Below are positions 31,136-38,995 of a DNA stretch of 64,000 nt, piece after piece. The stretch comes from Acidovorax soli (GTDB taxonomy: Bacteria > Pseudomonadota > Gammaproteobacteria > Burkholderiales > Burkholderiaceae_C), in contig NZ_JACHLK010000001.1 of assembly GCF_014207955.1 (NCBI RefSeq), positions 620,001 through 684,000 on the forward strand. Direction: 5' to 3'. A model generated the notes under the pieces. That model ran no database searches. It had not been told where the DNA came from and saw only the letters and a program-made list of their open reading frames with translations. A program made the translations under genes and the position numbers. Position 1 is the stretch's first letter, and every line of letters starts with the position of its first letter.

Positions 31136-31531
31136 TCATTCGGCGACGTAGTCGAGGAAGCCGATGACCCGGCGCAGGCGCCCCTCGGCGTCGAGTTCGG
31201 CCACGTCGGTGCCGCGCGCCACGGGCTCGGCGCCCGCGGCTGCCAGCGCCCAGGAGAAGCGCACCACGCCGTGGTGGCCCTCGGGCGTGCCCAGCGGCAG
31301 GAAGCGGTAGCCCGCAAAGCGCTGCTGCGCGCCCGCGATCAGCGCGGCCAGGCCCTCGTGGCCGCGGCCTTCCATCATCGGGTCGAGGTAGTGCACGTCG
31401 GCACTGAAGGTGCCACGCACCAGGCGCTCGCGCTCGCTCGCGTCGGTGGCGTTCCACGCGGCGAGGTAGCGCGCGGCGATCTCGGGGGCCGCACTGGCGG
31501 CATTCTGGGCAGAGGATTCAACGGTGTTCAT
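31136..31531 (-). CDS. SnoaL/NTF2-like protein
   Basis: The 131-residue protein fits the nuclear transport factor 2-like (SnoaL) alpha+beta barrel: an N-terminal helix (IAARYLAAWNATD), then VHYLDPMMEGRGHEGLAALI and closing strands (VVRFSWAL...IGFLDYVAE). These small folds act as isomerases, cyclases or ligand binders; no specific reaction can be named. CAGGAG precedes the ATG at 31531. It is convergent with riboflavin synthase, with only 3 bp between stops. Confidence 0.78.
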   Translation of the reverse strand: MNTVESSAQNAASAAPEIAARYLAAWNATDASERERLVRGTFSADVHYLDPMMEGRGHEGLAALIAGAQQRFAGYRFLPLGTPEGHHGVVRFSWALAAAGAEPVARGTDVAELDAEGRLRRVIGFLDYVAE

Positions 31532-31679
31532 GGCAACTCCTGAGGGCAAGGGGTGGAGGAAGAAGGGGCGTTGGATGCGCGGGCATCCCACGCAGGCCAT
31601 TCTTCGTGCCGGGCCCACGGGCGTCGATGACCTCCCGGGTCATGCGGCAGGCGCTGGACCGGGATAATCCGGGCCCTGC

Positions 31680-32216
31680 ATGCCGAATTCCTTGCCTTCC
31701 CCTTCTTCCTCCGTACCCGGCGCGCCGCGCGCGCTGCAGCCGCACGACCTGCCGGGCCTGCTGCAGGTGCAGCTGGCCTGCTATGGCGAAGGCTTTGTCG
31801 AAAGCGGCGAGGTCTTCGCGCGCCGCCTCGCGAGCCCGGTGAACTGCTCGCTGGTGCTGGAACGCGCGGGGCAGGTCTGCGCCTACCTGGCAGCCTACCG
31901 CTCGGCGCGGGGCAAGGTCACACCGCTGCATGGCGATTTCGACAGTCCGGCGGGCGATCCCGACACGCTGTACTTGCACGACATGGCCGTGCTGCCCGCC
32001 TGCGCGGGCCAGGGCCTGGCGCAGGCGCTGCTGGCGCCCCTGTGGGCCCAGGGTGCGGCCTGGGGCCTGCGCCACACGGCCCTGGTCTCGGTGCAGGGCT
32101 CGCAGGGCTACTGGGAGCGCCATGGCTATGCCGTGCAGCCGCTCGCCGATGCGCTGCAGCGCGAGCGGCTGGCCAGCTACGGCGAAGGCGCCGTCTATAT
32201 GCTGAGAGAACTCTGA
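31680..32216 (+). CDS. GNAT family N-acetyltransferase
   Basis: The 178-residue protein has the GNAT acetyl-CoA-binding core, with strand LYLHDMAVLPACAGQGLAQALL (motif A, Q/RxxGxG/A-like GQGLAQ near residue 115) and the C-terminal YWERHGYAV. The acceptor substrate is unknown. A -10-like GATAAT ends 12 bp before the ATG, so the transcript leader would be very short. The 3' end overlaps the convergent LysR gene by 22 bp. Confidence 0.82.
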   Translation: MPNSLPSPSSSVPGAPRALQPHDLPGLLQVQLACYGEGFVESGEVFARRLASPVNCSLVLERAGQVCAYLAAYRSARGKVTPLHGDFDSPAGDPDTLYLHDMAVLPACAGQGLAQALLAPLWAQGAAWGLRHTALVSVQGSQGYWERHGYAVQPLADALQRERLASYGEGAVYMLREL

Positions 32217-33091
32217 CCGGCGCTGCCCTGCGCCACGATCCATGCGTGAAAGCGCCGCAACGCGGGGTCGATCAGGGCTTCGGGCCGGTAGACCAAGTGG
32301 TAGGCCAGTGGCGTGGCCAGGGGCTTGCAGTGCACGCTGACCAGTTCGCGCGCCTCCAGCTCCTGCTGCACCAGGGCGCGGCGCACCAGGGCAAAGCCCC
32401 GGCCGGCCACGGCCGCCTCGATGGCCGCGTTGGAATGCGCAAAGACCACACCGCCCTCGCAGTCCACACCGGCCACGCCATGGGCCTCGCACCACAGGCG
32501 CCAGTCGCCGCGGTGCTCGTCGTGCAGCAGCCGGGCGCTGGTGATGTCGGCCACGCGCGCGGTGCGGCGCGGGGCCAGCAGGCGCGGGCTGCACACGGGC
32601 ACCAGGTCGTCGGCCACCAGCACCTCAGACTGCAGGCCTGCATAGCGGCCCTGGCCGTGGCGCACCGCGAAGTGCACGCCCTCGGCCGCCAGGTCCACCG
32701 CGCGGTTGGTGCTGCCCACATGCACGTCCATGTCCGGGTGCTGCTGCAGAAAGCCGTGCAGGCGCGGCACCAGCCACTGCACGGCAAAGCCGGGCGTGCA
32801 GCTCACCACCACCACCTGGCGGCGGCGTGTCGATACCAGGCGCGTGGTCGCGTGGCCGATCACGGCCAGCCCCTCGGCGCAGGCGGTCTGGTACTCGCGC
32901 CCGGCGGCCGTGAGCGCCAGGCCGCGCGGCTGGCGTTCGAACAGCGCGCAGCCCAGGAAGTCTTCGAGCTTGCGCACCTGCTGCGATACGGCCCCAGGCG
33001 TGACATGCAGCTCCTCGGCCGCGCGCCGCACGCTGGCGTGGCGGGCCGTGGCCTCGAAGAAGCGGACGGCGATCAGGGGTGGCAGGCGCAT
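32195..33091 (-). CDS. LysR-type transcriptional regulator (GcvA-like)
   Basis: The 298-residue protein has the N-terminal winged HTH (RFFEATARHASVRRAAEELHVTPGAVSQQVRKLE) and a substrate-binding domain of the GcvA subgroup (FAVRHGQGRYAGLQSEVL, SARLLHDEHRGDW). It is divergent from the EamA transporter gene, with 72 bp between the starts, so control of that exporter is likely. Its last 22 bp overlap the GNAT gene on the other strand. Confidence 0.9.
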   Translation of the reverse strand: MRLPPLIAVRFFEATARHASVRRAAEELHVTPGAVSQQVRKLEDFLGCALFERQPRGLALTAAGREYQTACAEGLAVIGHATTRLVSTRRRQVVVVSCTPGFAVQWLVPRLHGFLQQHPDMDVHVGSTNRAVDLAAEGVHFAVRHGQGRYAGLQSEVLVADDLVPVCSPRLLAPRRTARVADITSARLLHDEHRGDWRLWCEAHGVAGVDCEGGVVFAHSNAAIEAAVAGRGFALVRRALVQQELEARELVSVHCKPLATPLAYHLVYRPEALIDPALRRFHAWIVAQGSAGQSSLSI

Positions 33092-33163
33092 GGTGGTATG
33101 TATAGCGTGGCTAAACAGCTGTAGAGGATAAATGGTTTGCCCGGGCTGCGCGGGGCCGCGAAG

Positions 33164-34099
33164 ATGCCTGCCATGAACCTCGCCAGCCTGTGCCGCCTTC
33201 TTGCCCTCGCCGCCCTGTGGGGTGGCAGCTTTCTCTTCATGCGCATTGCCGCCCCGGCCTGGGGCGCTGTGCCCACGGCCTTTGTGCGCGTGGTGCTCGG
33301 GGCGGCGGGGCTGCTGGCCCTGCTCGCGCTGGTGCGGCTGCGGCCGGCCTTTGGCGGCAAGCTGGGGGCCGCGCTGGTGCTGGGGGCCATCAACTCCGGC
33401 GTGCCCTTCCTGATGTTCGCGCTGGCTGCGCAGGTGCTGCCCGCAGGCTACAGCGCCATCCTCAATGCCACCACGCCGCTGATGGGCGTGGTGATCGGGG
33501 CCCTGGCGTTTGGTGAGCGCATCACGCCGGCGCGTGTGGGCGGCGTGCTGCTGGGCATGGCCGGGGTGGCGGTGCTGGCACAGGCCGGGCCGGTGGCACT
33601 CACCGCGCCGGTCGTGGGCGGTATTGCGGCCTGCCTGTTGGCCACGGCCTGCTACGGGTTGGCGGGCTTTCTCACGCGCCGCTGGATCACGCAGCGCGGC
33701 GGGTTGGACAGCCGCCTGGTGGCGCTGGGCAGCCAGTGGGGGGCCGTGCTGGCCCTCGCGCCCTTTGCCCTGTGGGAGGCGGCGCGCCAGCCCGTGGCCA
33801 CCTGGCTCCAGGCCGGCCCCACGGTCTGGGGCGCCATGCTGGCGCTGGGCCTGCTGTGCACCTCGTTCGCCTATGTGCTGTACTTTCGCCTGATCGCCGA
33901 TGTGGGGCCGGTCAAGGCGCTCACCGTGACCTTCCTGATCCCGCTGTTCGGCGTGGCCTGGGGCTGGCTGGTGCTGGGCGAGGTGGCCACGCTGGCCCAT
34001 GCGGCGGGCGGGGTGCTGATTGCGCTGGCGCTGTGGCTGGTGCTGTGGCCCGCAGCCTCCCCCGCACCGGCGCCTACCCCATCTGCCGCCGGGCGCTGA
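33164..34099 (+). CDS. EamA/DMT-family transporter
   Basis: This 311-residue inner-membrane protein has ten hydrophobic helices in two EamA repeats: LAALWGGSFLFMRIA at the start of the first, PVVGGIAACLLATACYGLAGF at the start of the second, and GWLVLGE near the end. Such proteins usually export amino acids, purines or small metabolites; the cargo is unknown. The start may be ATG 33164 or ATG 33173; neither has a strong ribosome site. It is paired divergently with the LysR regulator. Confidence 0.88.
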   Translation: MPAMNLASLCRLLALAALWGGSFLFMRIAAPAWGAVPTAFVRVVLGAAGLLALLALVRLRPAFGGKLGAALVLGAINSGVPFLMFALAAQVLPAGYSAILNATTPLMGVVIGALAFGERITPARVGGVLLGMAGVAVLAQAGPVALTAPVVGGIAACLLATACYGLAGFLTRRWITQRGGLDSRLVALGSQWGAVLALAPFALWEAARQPVATWLQAGPTVWGAMLALGLLCTSFAYVLYFRLIADVGPVKALTVTFLIPLFGVAWGWLVLGEVATLAHAAGGVLIALALWLVLWPAASPAPAPTPSAAGR

Positions 34100-34175
34100 A
34101 GCCTTTTGCACCGAGCGTCTGTACGGCGCCACGCCAGGGCCATCTGTCGCAGGCCCTGGTCATAATGGCCGCATC

Positions 34176-34661
34176 ATGCCCAACCGCTGGAAACCCAATG
34201 TCACCGTGGCCGCTGTCGTCGAACGCGATGGCCGCTTCCTGCTGGTGGAGGAAGAGACCACCGATGGCCTCAAGCTCAACAACCCCGCTGGCCACCTGGA
34301 CCCGGGCGAATCGCCCACCACGGCCTGCGCGCGCGAGGTGCTCGAAGAGACGGCATTCGACTTCGAGCCCACCCACCTGATCGGCGTGTACCTCAACCGC
34401 TTCACCAAGACGCGCACGGGCGACGACATCACCTACCTGCGCTTTGCCTTTGCTGGCAGCCTGGGCACGCACCATGCCTGGCGCACGCTCGACGAAGGCA
34501 TCGTGCGCACCGTGTGGATGACGGCCGAGGAGATCCGCGCCTGCCCCGAGCGCCACCGCAGCCCCCTGCTGCTGCAGTGCCTGGCCGACTACCTGGCCGG
34601 CCAGCGCTACCCGGTGTCGCTGGTGCACACCGACATCTCGGTCACGCAGACCTCGGGCTGA
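34176..34661 (+). CDS. nudJ: Nudix hydrolase, NudJ-like
   Basis: The 161-residue enzyme contains a full Nudix box from Gly39 (GHLDPGES...REVLEETAFD), with the REVLEE metal-binding core. The N-terminal NVTVAAVVERDGRFLLVEEE and C-terminal HTDIS are like NudJ (YmfB), which hydrolyses HMP-pyrophosphate and nucleoside tri- and diphosphates. In many proteobacteria nudJ is next to mnmA; here mnmA is 17 kb away at 51.8 kb. A -10-like CATAAT ends 9 bp before the ATG. Confidence 0.82.
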   Translation: MPNRWKPNVTVAAVVERDGRFLLVEEETTDGLKLNNPAGHLDPGESPTTACAREVLEETAFDFEPTHLIGVYLNRFTKTRTGDDITYLRFAFAGSLGTHHAWRTLDEGIVRTVWMTAEEIRACPERHRSPLLLQCLADYLAGQRYPVSLVHTDISVTQTSG

Positions 34662-34663
34662 GT

Positions 34664-34680
34664 CGGCGCAGGATGCGCCG
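34664..34680 (+). terminator. Hairpin after the Nudix gene
   Basis: CGGCGCA-gga-TGCGCCG is a perfect 7-bp stem two bases after the stop codon. It is followed directly by the palindrome at 34681-34696, with no T-run. Confidence 0.45.
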
Positions 34681-34696
34681 GCAGAAATATTTCTGC
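34681..34696. promoter_or_regulatory. Perfect 16-bp palindrome upstream of the bufferin operon
   Basis: GCAGAAATATTTCTGC is fully self-complementary and lies 7 bp before the -35 element of the proposed ECF promoter. A dimeric regulator site is the simplest reading; the AT-rich centre is unusual in this GC-rich region. Confidence 0.5.
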
Positions 34697-34703
34697 GCGG
34701 GCA

Positions 34704-34732
34704 TGTAACCCGCAGCGTGGGCGGGGCGAACT
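34704..34732 (+). promoter_or_regulatory. ECF-sigma-type promoter of the bufferin operon
   Basis: TGTAACC (34704-34710) and CGAACT (34727-34732) are 16 bp apart. This is the AAC-containing -35 plus CG-starting -10 layout typical of extracytoplasmic-function sigma factors. Bufferin operons elsewhere are known to be under ECF control. The predicted start is about 77 bp before the bufA2 ATG. No sigma factor gene is in the window. Confidence 0.5.
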
Positions 34733-34815
34733 AACAGGCAGAGAGCGTGGCGCCGCGCGATCTGAACCACCCCCTGTTTCGACCCCTTTCTTCCTTCCTT
34801 ATGGAGCGACCCACC

Positions 34816-35112
34816 ATGCTGCACACCACCCAACCCGCCACGTCCGCATCCTTCGCCCTGGCCGCCGCCTTGCTGGCCTTGTCGTCGGGCGCCTTTGCCG
34901 CCGATGCCCCCAAGGGCTCCAAGGGCGCGGCCATTGCCGCCAACGACAAGGTGCACTGCTACAACGTGCACGAGTGCAAGGGCAACAGCGACTGCTCCAC
35001 CGCCGAGCACAGCTGCAAGGGCCAGAACGCCTGCAAGGGCCATGGCTTCAAGGCCAAGACCGCGGCCCAGTGCCTGAGCGAAAAAGGCACCATCGGCGAC
35101 ATCAAGGGGTGA
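34816..35112 (+). CDS. bufA2: BufA2-type bufferin precursor (copper-binding RiPP)
   Basis: The 98-residue precursor has a signal peptide cleaved near residue 28 (SSGAFA-AD). Its short core contains six cysteines (48, 54, 60, 67, 73, 86) in spaced CY, CKG, CS, CKG, CKG and CL contexts. In bufferins some core Cys residues are turned into thiooxazoles by the MNIO enzyme, and the exported peptide binds copper in the periplasm. The ATG at 34816 is chosen because GGAG lies 9 bp before it; ATG 34801 lacks such a site. The modifying-enzyme gene follows 42 bp later. Confidence 0.85.
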   Translation: MLHTTQPATSASFALAAALLALSSGAFAADAPKGSKGAAIAANDKVHCYNVHECKGNSDCSTAEHSCKGQNACKGHGFKAKTAAQCLSEKGTIGDIKG

Positions 35113-35154
35113 TGGCCCCTGGCGGGTGCGCCATGGCGCACCCGCCTGCTCACC

Positions 35155-36822
35155 ATGGCACACGACCCCATCGCCGTGCGCGGTACCGGCTTCGGCCTGG
35201 GCCTGCGCACCCCGCACTACGCGGATTTTCTCGCCGGCCCCCAGCCGCTCGACTGGCTGGAGGTCATCACCGACAACTACCTCGTCGAGGGCGGCAAGCC
35301 GCTGGCGGTGCTCGACACGCTGCGGCGCGATTACCCCATGGCGATGCATGGCGTGGCCATGTCCATCGGCTCGGCGCAGGGCGTGGACCTCGCCTACCTG
35401 CGCCAGGTCAAGGCCCTGGCTGACCGCATCGAGCCGCTGTGGGTGTCGGACCACCTGTGCTGGGTGGGCCCGGGCTCCGGGCCCTGGCTGCACGACCTGT
35501 ACCCGCTGCCCTACACCGATGCCTCGGCACGCCATGTGGTCGCGCAGATCCGCCGCGCACAGGATGTGCTGGGCCGTCGGCTGGTGCTGGAGAACGTGTC
35601 CAGCTACATCCGCTACTGGGACGACAGCGCCAGTGAATGGCAGTTCCTGGCCCACATCGCGCAGGAGGCCGACTGCCTGCTGCTGGTCGACGTGAACAAC
35701 ATCCACGTGAGCAGCGTGAACCATGGCTTCGATCCGCTGGCCTACCTCGACGCCCTGCCCGCGCACCGCGTGCAGCAGATCCACCTGGCCGGGCATTCGG
35801 ACCTGGGCGACCACATCATCGACACGCACGACCACCCGGTGGCCCCGGCCGTGTGGGACCTGTATGCCCAGGCCTGCGCGCGCTTTGGCGCGGTGGCCAC
35901 CATGGTCGAGCGCGACGACCGCATTCCCCCGCTGGCCGAACTGCTGGACGAGATGGCCGTGGCGCGGCGCATTGCCGCCGAACAGCTGCCGCGGGCCGGC
36001 ACGGCAGGCCCTGCCCCCTGGTCCTGGGGCACCACGCCAGCGCCCGCGCGGCCGCTGCAGGTACAGCAACAGGACCTGGCGGACCGCATCCTGGCCGAGC
36101 CGTTGCAGGCCCTGGGCGACGATGCCCCGGTCACGGGCCGCCTGGGCATCTACCACCATGCCTACCGCGCGCGCCTGGCCGAAGTGCTGGCCGATACGCA
36201 TGCCAAGACCTGGCTGTACATGGGCTCGGACAGTTTCGAGGCCCATGCCAGGGACCATGCCGTGGCGCACCCGCCCACGGTGCGCAGCCTCAACCGCTAT
36301 GGCGAAGGTTTTGCCGAGGCGCTGCGCGGCCTCTACCCCGACAACCCGGAGCTGTTTGAACTGGCCCGGCTCGACTGGGACCTGCGCACGCGCTTCGATG
36401 GCCCCGACGTTCCGGCGCTGGGGGGCGATGCGGCATCCGCCCTGGACTGGATCCATCGCAGCGCCGTGCTGCACCCGAGCGCGCTGCTGCGCCCGCTGAC
36501 CACCAATGCCGTGGCCCTGTGGAACGCCATCCATGCCGACGACGCGGTGCCCGAGGCAGCGGCACTTTCGGAACCGGCCACCCTGCTGGTCTGGCGCAAG
36601 GGCCACCAGCCGCACTTCCGCACGCTGGACCGGCACGAAGCCGCATGGCTTGCCCATCTGCAGGCCGGTGCCTCGGTGGAGCAGGCCTGTGCGCTGCTGC
36701 AGGCCGAGGGGCTGCTGCCGGCACCGCAGGAACTGGCGCAGTGGCTGGCAGCGCTGCTGCGCGATGGCCTGGTGCGTGCGGATGCGCCGGCCGCTACTCC
36801 GCCATCAGCTTGCGCTCCTTGA
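35155..36822 (+). CDS. Fused bufferin maturation enzyme: MNIO (DUF692, BufB) plus DUF2063 (BufC)
   Basis: The 555-residue protein joins two parts that are usually separate genes. Residues 1-280 are a DUF692/MNIO TIM-barrel enzyme with the expected metal ligands (MHGVAMS, VSDHLCW, LENVSSY, VDVNNIHV, HLAGHSD, DTHDHPV, VERDDR). It would oxidise Cys residues of the precursor. Residues about 295-545 are a DUF2063 partner domain (GIYHHAYRARLAEVL...LLVWRKG), which recruits the precursor. A Pro/Ala linker joins them. The gene follows bufA2 directly. No DoxX-type fourth gene is present. The 3' end overlaps the convergent Bug gene by 29 bp. Confidence 0.88.
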   Translation: MAHDPIAVRGTGFGLGLRTPHYADFLAGPQPLDWLEVITDNYLVEGGKPLAVLDTLRRDYPMAMHGVAMSIGSAQGVDLAYLRQVKALADRIEPLWVSDHLCWVGPGSGPWLHDLYPLPYTDASARHVVAQIRRAQDVLGRRLVLENVSSYIRYWDDSASEWQFLAHIAQEADCLLLVDVNNIHVSSVNHGFDPLAYLDALPAHRVQQIHLAGHSDLGDHIIDTHDHPVAPAVWDLYAQACARFGAVATMVERDDRIPPLAELLDEMAVARRIAAEQLPRAGTAGPAPWSWGTTPAPARPLQVQQQDLADRILAEPLQALGDDAPVTGRLGIYHHAYRARLAEVLADTHAKTWLYMGSDSFEAHARDHAVAHPPTVRSLNRYGEGFAEALRGLYPDNPELFELARLDWDLRTRFDGPDVPALGGDAASALDWIHRSAVLHPSALLRPLTTNAVALWNAIHADDAVPEAAALSEPATLLVWRKGHQPHFRTLDRHEAAWLAHLQAGASVEQACALLQAEGLLPAPQELAQWLAALLRDGLVRADAPAATPPSACAP

Positions 36823-37771
36823 TGATGGCGGCCCATTGCGCCGACTCCTTCTTCATGAAGGCGGTGAGCTCCGCGCGGGTGGTGGGCTGCGGCGTGAGGC
36901 CATGCTTGTCCAGCGCCTCCTTCACCGCCGGGTCGCCCAGCACGGCCACGATCTCCTTGTTCCAGCGGTCCAGGATCGCGGCGGGCGTCTTGCCCGGCGC
37001 CACGAAGGCGTACCAGTTGAGCGCCTCGAAGCCCGGGAATCCCGACTCGGCCACCGTGGGGATGCCCGGCAGATAGGCCGGCCGCGTGAGCCCCGTGGTC
37101 GCCAGCGGAACCAGCCGGCCCGCCTCCACATGGGGCATGGCCGTGGGCGGGGCCGAGAAGTACGAGGCCACGCGCTCGCCCAGCAGGTCCTGCAGGGCCG
37201 GCGCCCCGCCCTTGTAGGGCACGTGCACCATGTCAATGCCCGCGCGCTGGTTGAACAGCTCGCCCGCCAGGTGCGAGGCCGAGCCCGCGCCGGTGGAGGC
37301 GAAGTCCACGCTGCCGGGCTTCTTCTTCGACAGCTGCACGAACTCGGCCAGCGTCTTCACGCCCGTGGCCTTGTGCACCACCAGCACGTTGGGGAAGTTC
37401 ACGCCGCCCGAGACGGGGGCCAGGTCCTTGAACGGGTCGTAGGGCAGCTTCATGAGGTGCGGGGCGATGGTCAGCGGGCCGATGGAGCCCAGCAGCAGCA
37501 CCGAGCCATCGGGCACGGCGTTGGCGACGAACTGGTGCGCGATGTTGCCGCCCGCACCGCCCTTGTTGTCCACCACCACCTGCTGGCCGATGTTCTCGCC
37601 CAGCTTCTTGGCGATCAGCCGCGCTGCCGCGTCGGCGGCGCCGCCGGCGGCAAATCCCACGACCAGGGTGACGGGCTTCTTGGGCGGAAAGTCCTGGGCC
37701 TGTGCCGGCGCCGCCAGCGCCAGGGTGGATGCGGCCAGCGCCAGTGCGTGCAGCAGAGGGTTCATGTTCAT
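36794..37771 (-). CDS. Bug-family (TctC-type) substrate-binding protein of the tcu operon
   Basis: This 325-residue periplasmic binding protein has a signal peptide ending near residue 26 (AAPAQAQ) and the Bug core (KPVTLVVGFAAGGAADAAARLIA, VVDNKGGAGGNIA, MVHVPYKGGAPAL, VPTVAESGFPGFEALNWYAFVAPGKTPA). It follows tcuB by 33 bp with a strong AAGGAG site. It probably captures tricarballylate or a related tricarboxylate, in place of the MFS carrier TcuC of Salmonella. No TctA/TctB membrane partners are nearby. Confidence 0.9.
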   Translation of the reverse strand: MNMNPLLHALALAASTLALAAPAQAQDFPPKKPVTLVVGFAAGGAADAAARLIAKKLGENIGQQVVVDNKGGAGGNIAHQFVANAVPDGSVLLLGSIGPLTIAPHLMKLPYDPFKDLAPVSGGVNFPNVLVVHKATGVKTLAEFVQLSKKKPGSVDFASTGAGSASHLAGELFNQRAGIDMVHVPYKGGAPALQDLLGERVASYFSAPPTAMPHVEAGRLVPLATTGLTRPAYLPGIPTVAESGFPGFEALNWYAFVAPGKTPAAILDRWNKEIVAVLGDPAVKEALDKHGLTPQPTTRAELTAFMKKESAQWAAIIKERKLMAE

Positions 37772-37804
37772 CGGAGTCTCCTTGGTGGTCTTGTCGGGAA
37801 CGGA

Positions 37805-38995
37805 TCAGTCATCGCCCAGGCCGATGGGGCTGGGCTGGCGCTTTTCGACCGCATGGCGCAGCAGCGCCGCGGTGCGGAAGACGCCATGCGCGAACTTGCC
37901 GTAGGGCAAGGTGGCAAAGAGCGCCATCACTGCGCCCAGGTGCAGGCACAGCAGCAGCGCCAGGGCCGGGGTGCCGCGCGCCAGCCACAGCGCCAGGCCG
38001 CTGGTGCTGGTGAGGAACAGCAGGGCGATGAAGGCCCGGTCCATGGGCTTCTGCGCGGCATCGCCGTGCTGCGGGTGGCGCCGGTGGTTCAGGTGCCAGA
38101 GGCCGGCCGTGCCCAGCGCCAGGGCCGTGCCGCCCACGGCGCCCAGCAGCTTGGGCAGGCTGGGCAGGTCGTAGGGCGCGGCCCATCCGAAGGCATAGTG
38201 GTACAGCGTGGCCACGCTGGTGGCGGCAAAACACAGCGCAAAGCCGTAGAAGGTCAGGTGGTGAAAGCGCCTGCGCCACAGCGTGTAGGCATCGTCCGCG
38301 TCGTGGCAGCCTTCGCCATGGCCGCCATCGAGGTACTTGAGGCGCAGCACGGCATCGGTTGCCTCGGCCGCCGCCGGGCCGCTCAGGGGTGCCCCGCTGG
38401 TCGCGGGCGAGATGTCGCGCCAGAAGCGGCGCACGCCCAGGGCCAGGGCCAGCGTGGCGAACAGGAACACCGGCGCGAACAGGCCTACCAGCAGGTTGTG
38501 CGGGAACAGGCGGTAGAAATTGCCGCCCAGGTTCTGGCCCCACAGCGCTGCCAGGCCCTGGCCCTGCTGCACCACGGCCAGCAGCAAAAACAGCGTGAGC
38601 CCTGCCACCAGCGCCAGCGCCAAGGTGAGCCCGTTGCGCTGGTAGAGCGCGCCCAGCGCGGGTGGCCAGGCATAGTCGGCATAGGTCTGGCCGCGCACCT
38701 GGGCCATGGCCTGCGGCACGTTGACCGCGAATGCATGCGGCGGCGCGTACTGGCAGGCGTGCAGGCAGGCCCCGCAGTTGTGGCACAGGTTGGCCAGGAA
38801 ATGGATGTCGGCCTTGCCGAATTCGAGGCGCCGCGTCATGGCCGGGAACACCGCGCAAAAGCCCTCGCAGTAGCGGCAGGCATTGCAGATCTGCATCTGG
38901 CGCGCGACCTCGGTCTCGGGCGCCGACAGGGGGATGGCGAGGGCGCCATCGGCCAGCGCCCGTGCATCCTGCACCAGGGCATCAAGCGACTGCAT
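37805..38995 (-). CDS. tcuB: Tricarballylate utilisation electron-transfer protein TcuB
   Basis: TcuB reoxidises the flavin of TcuA and passes electrons to the membrane. The 396-residue protein has two Cys-rich iron-sulfur motifs near the N-terminus ([11 protein letters not shown] and [11 protein letters not shown], about residues 37-82). About six membrane helices with spaced His residues follow, suggesting haem or quinone contact. Its start overlaps the end of tcuA by 14 bp, so the two are translationally coupled. Family: CitB/TcuB. Confidence 0.92.
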   Translation of the reverse strand: MQSLDALVQDARALADGALAIPLSAPETEVARQMQICNACRYCEGFCAVFPAMTRRLEFGKADIHFLANLCHNCGACLHACQYAPPHAFAVNVPQAMAQVRGQTYADYAWPPALGALYQRNGLTLALALVAGLTLFLLLAVVQQGQGLAALWGQNLGGNFYRLFPHNLLVGLFAPVFLFATLALALGVRRFWRDISPATSGAPLSGPAAAEATDAVLRLKYLDGGHGEGCHDADDAYTLWRRRFHHLTFYGFALCFAATSVATLYHYAFGWAAPYDLPSLPKLLGAVGGTALALGTAGLWHLNHRRHPQHGDAAQKPMDRAFIALLFLTSTSGLALWLARGTPALALLLCLHLGAVMALFATLPYGKFAHGVFRTAALLRHAVEKRQPSPIGLGDD

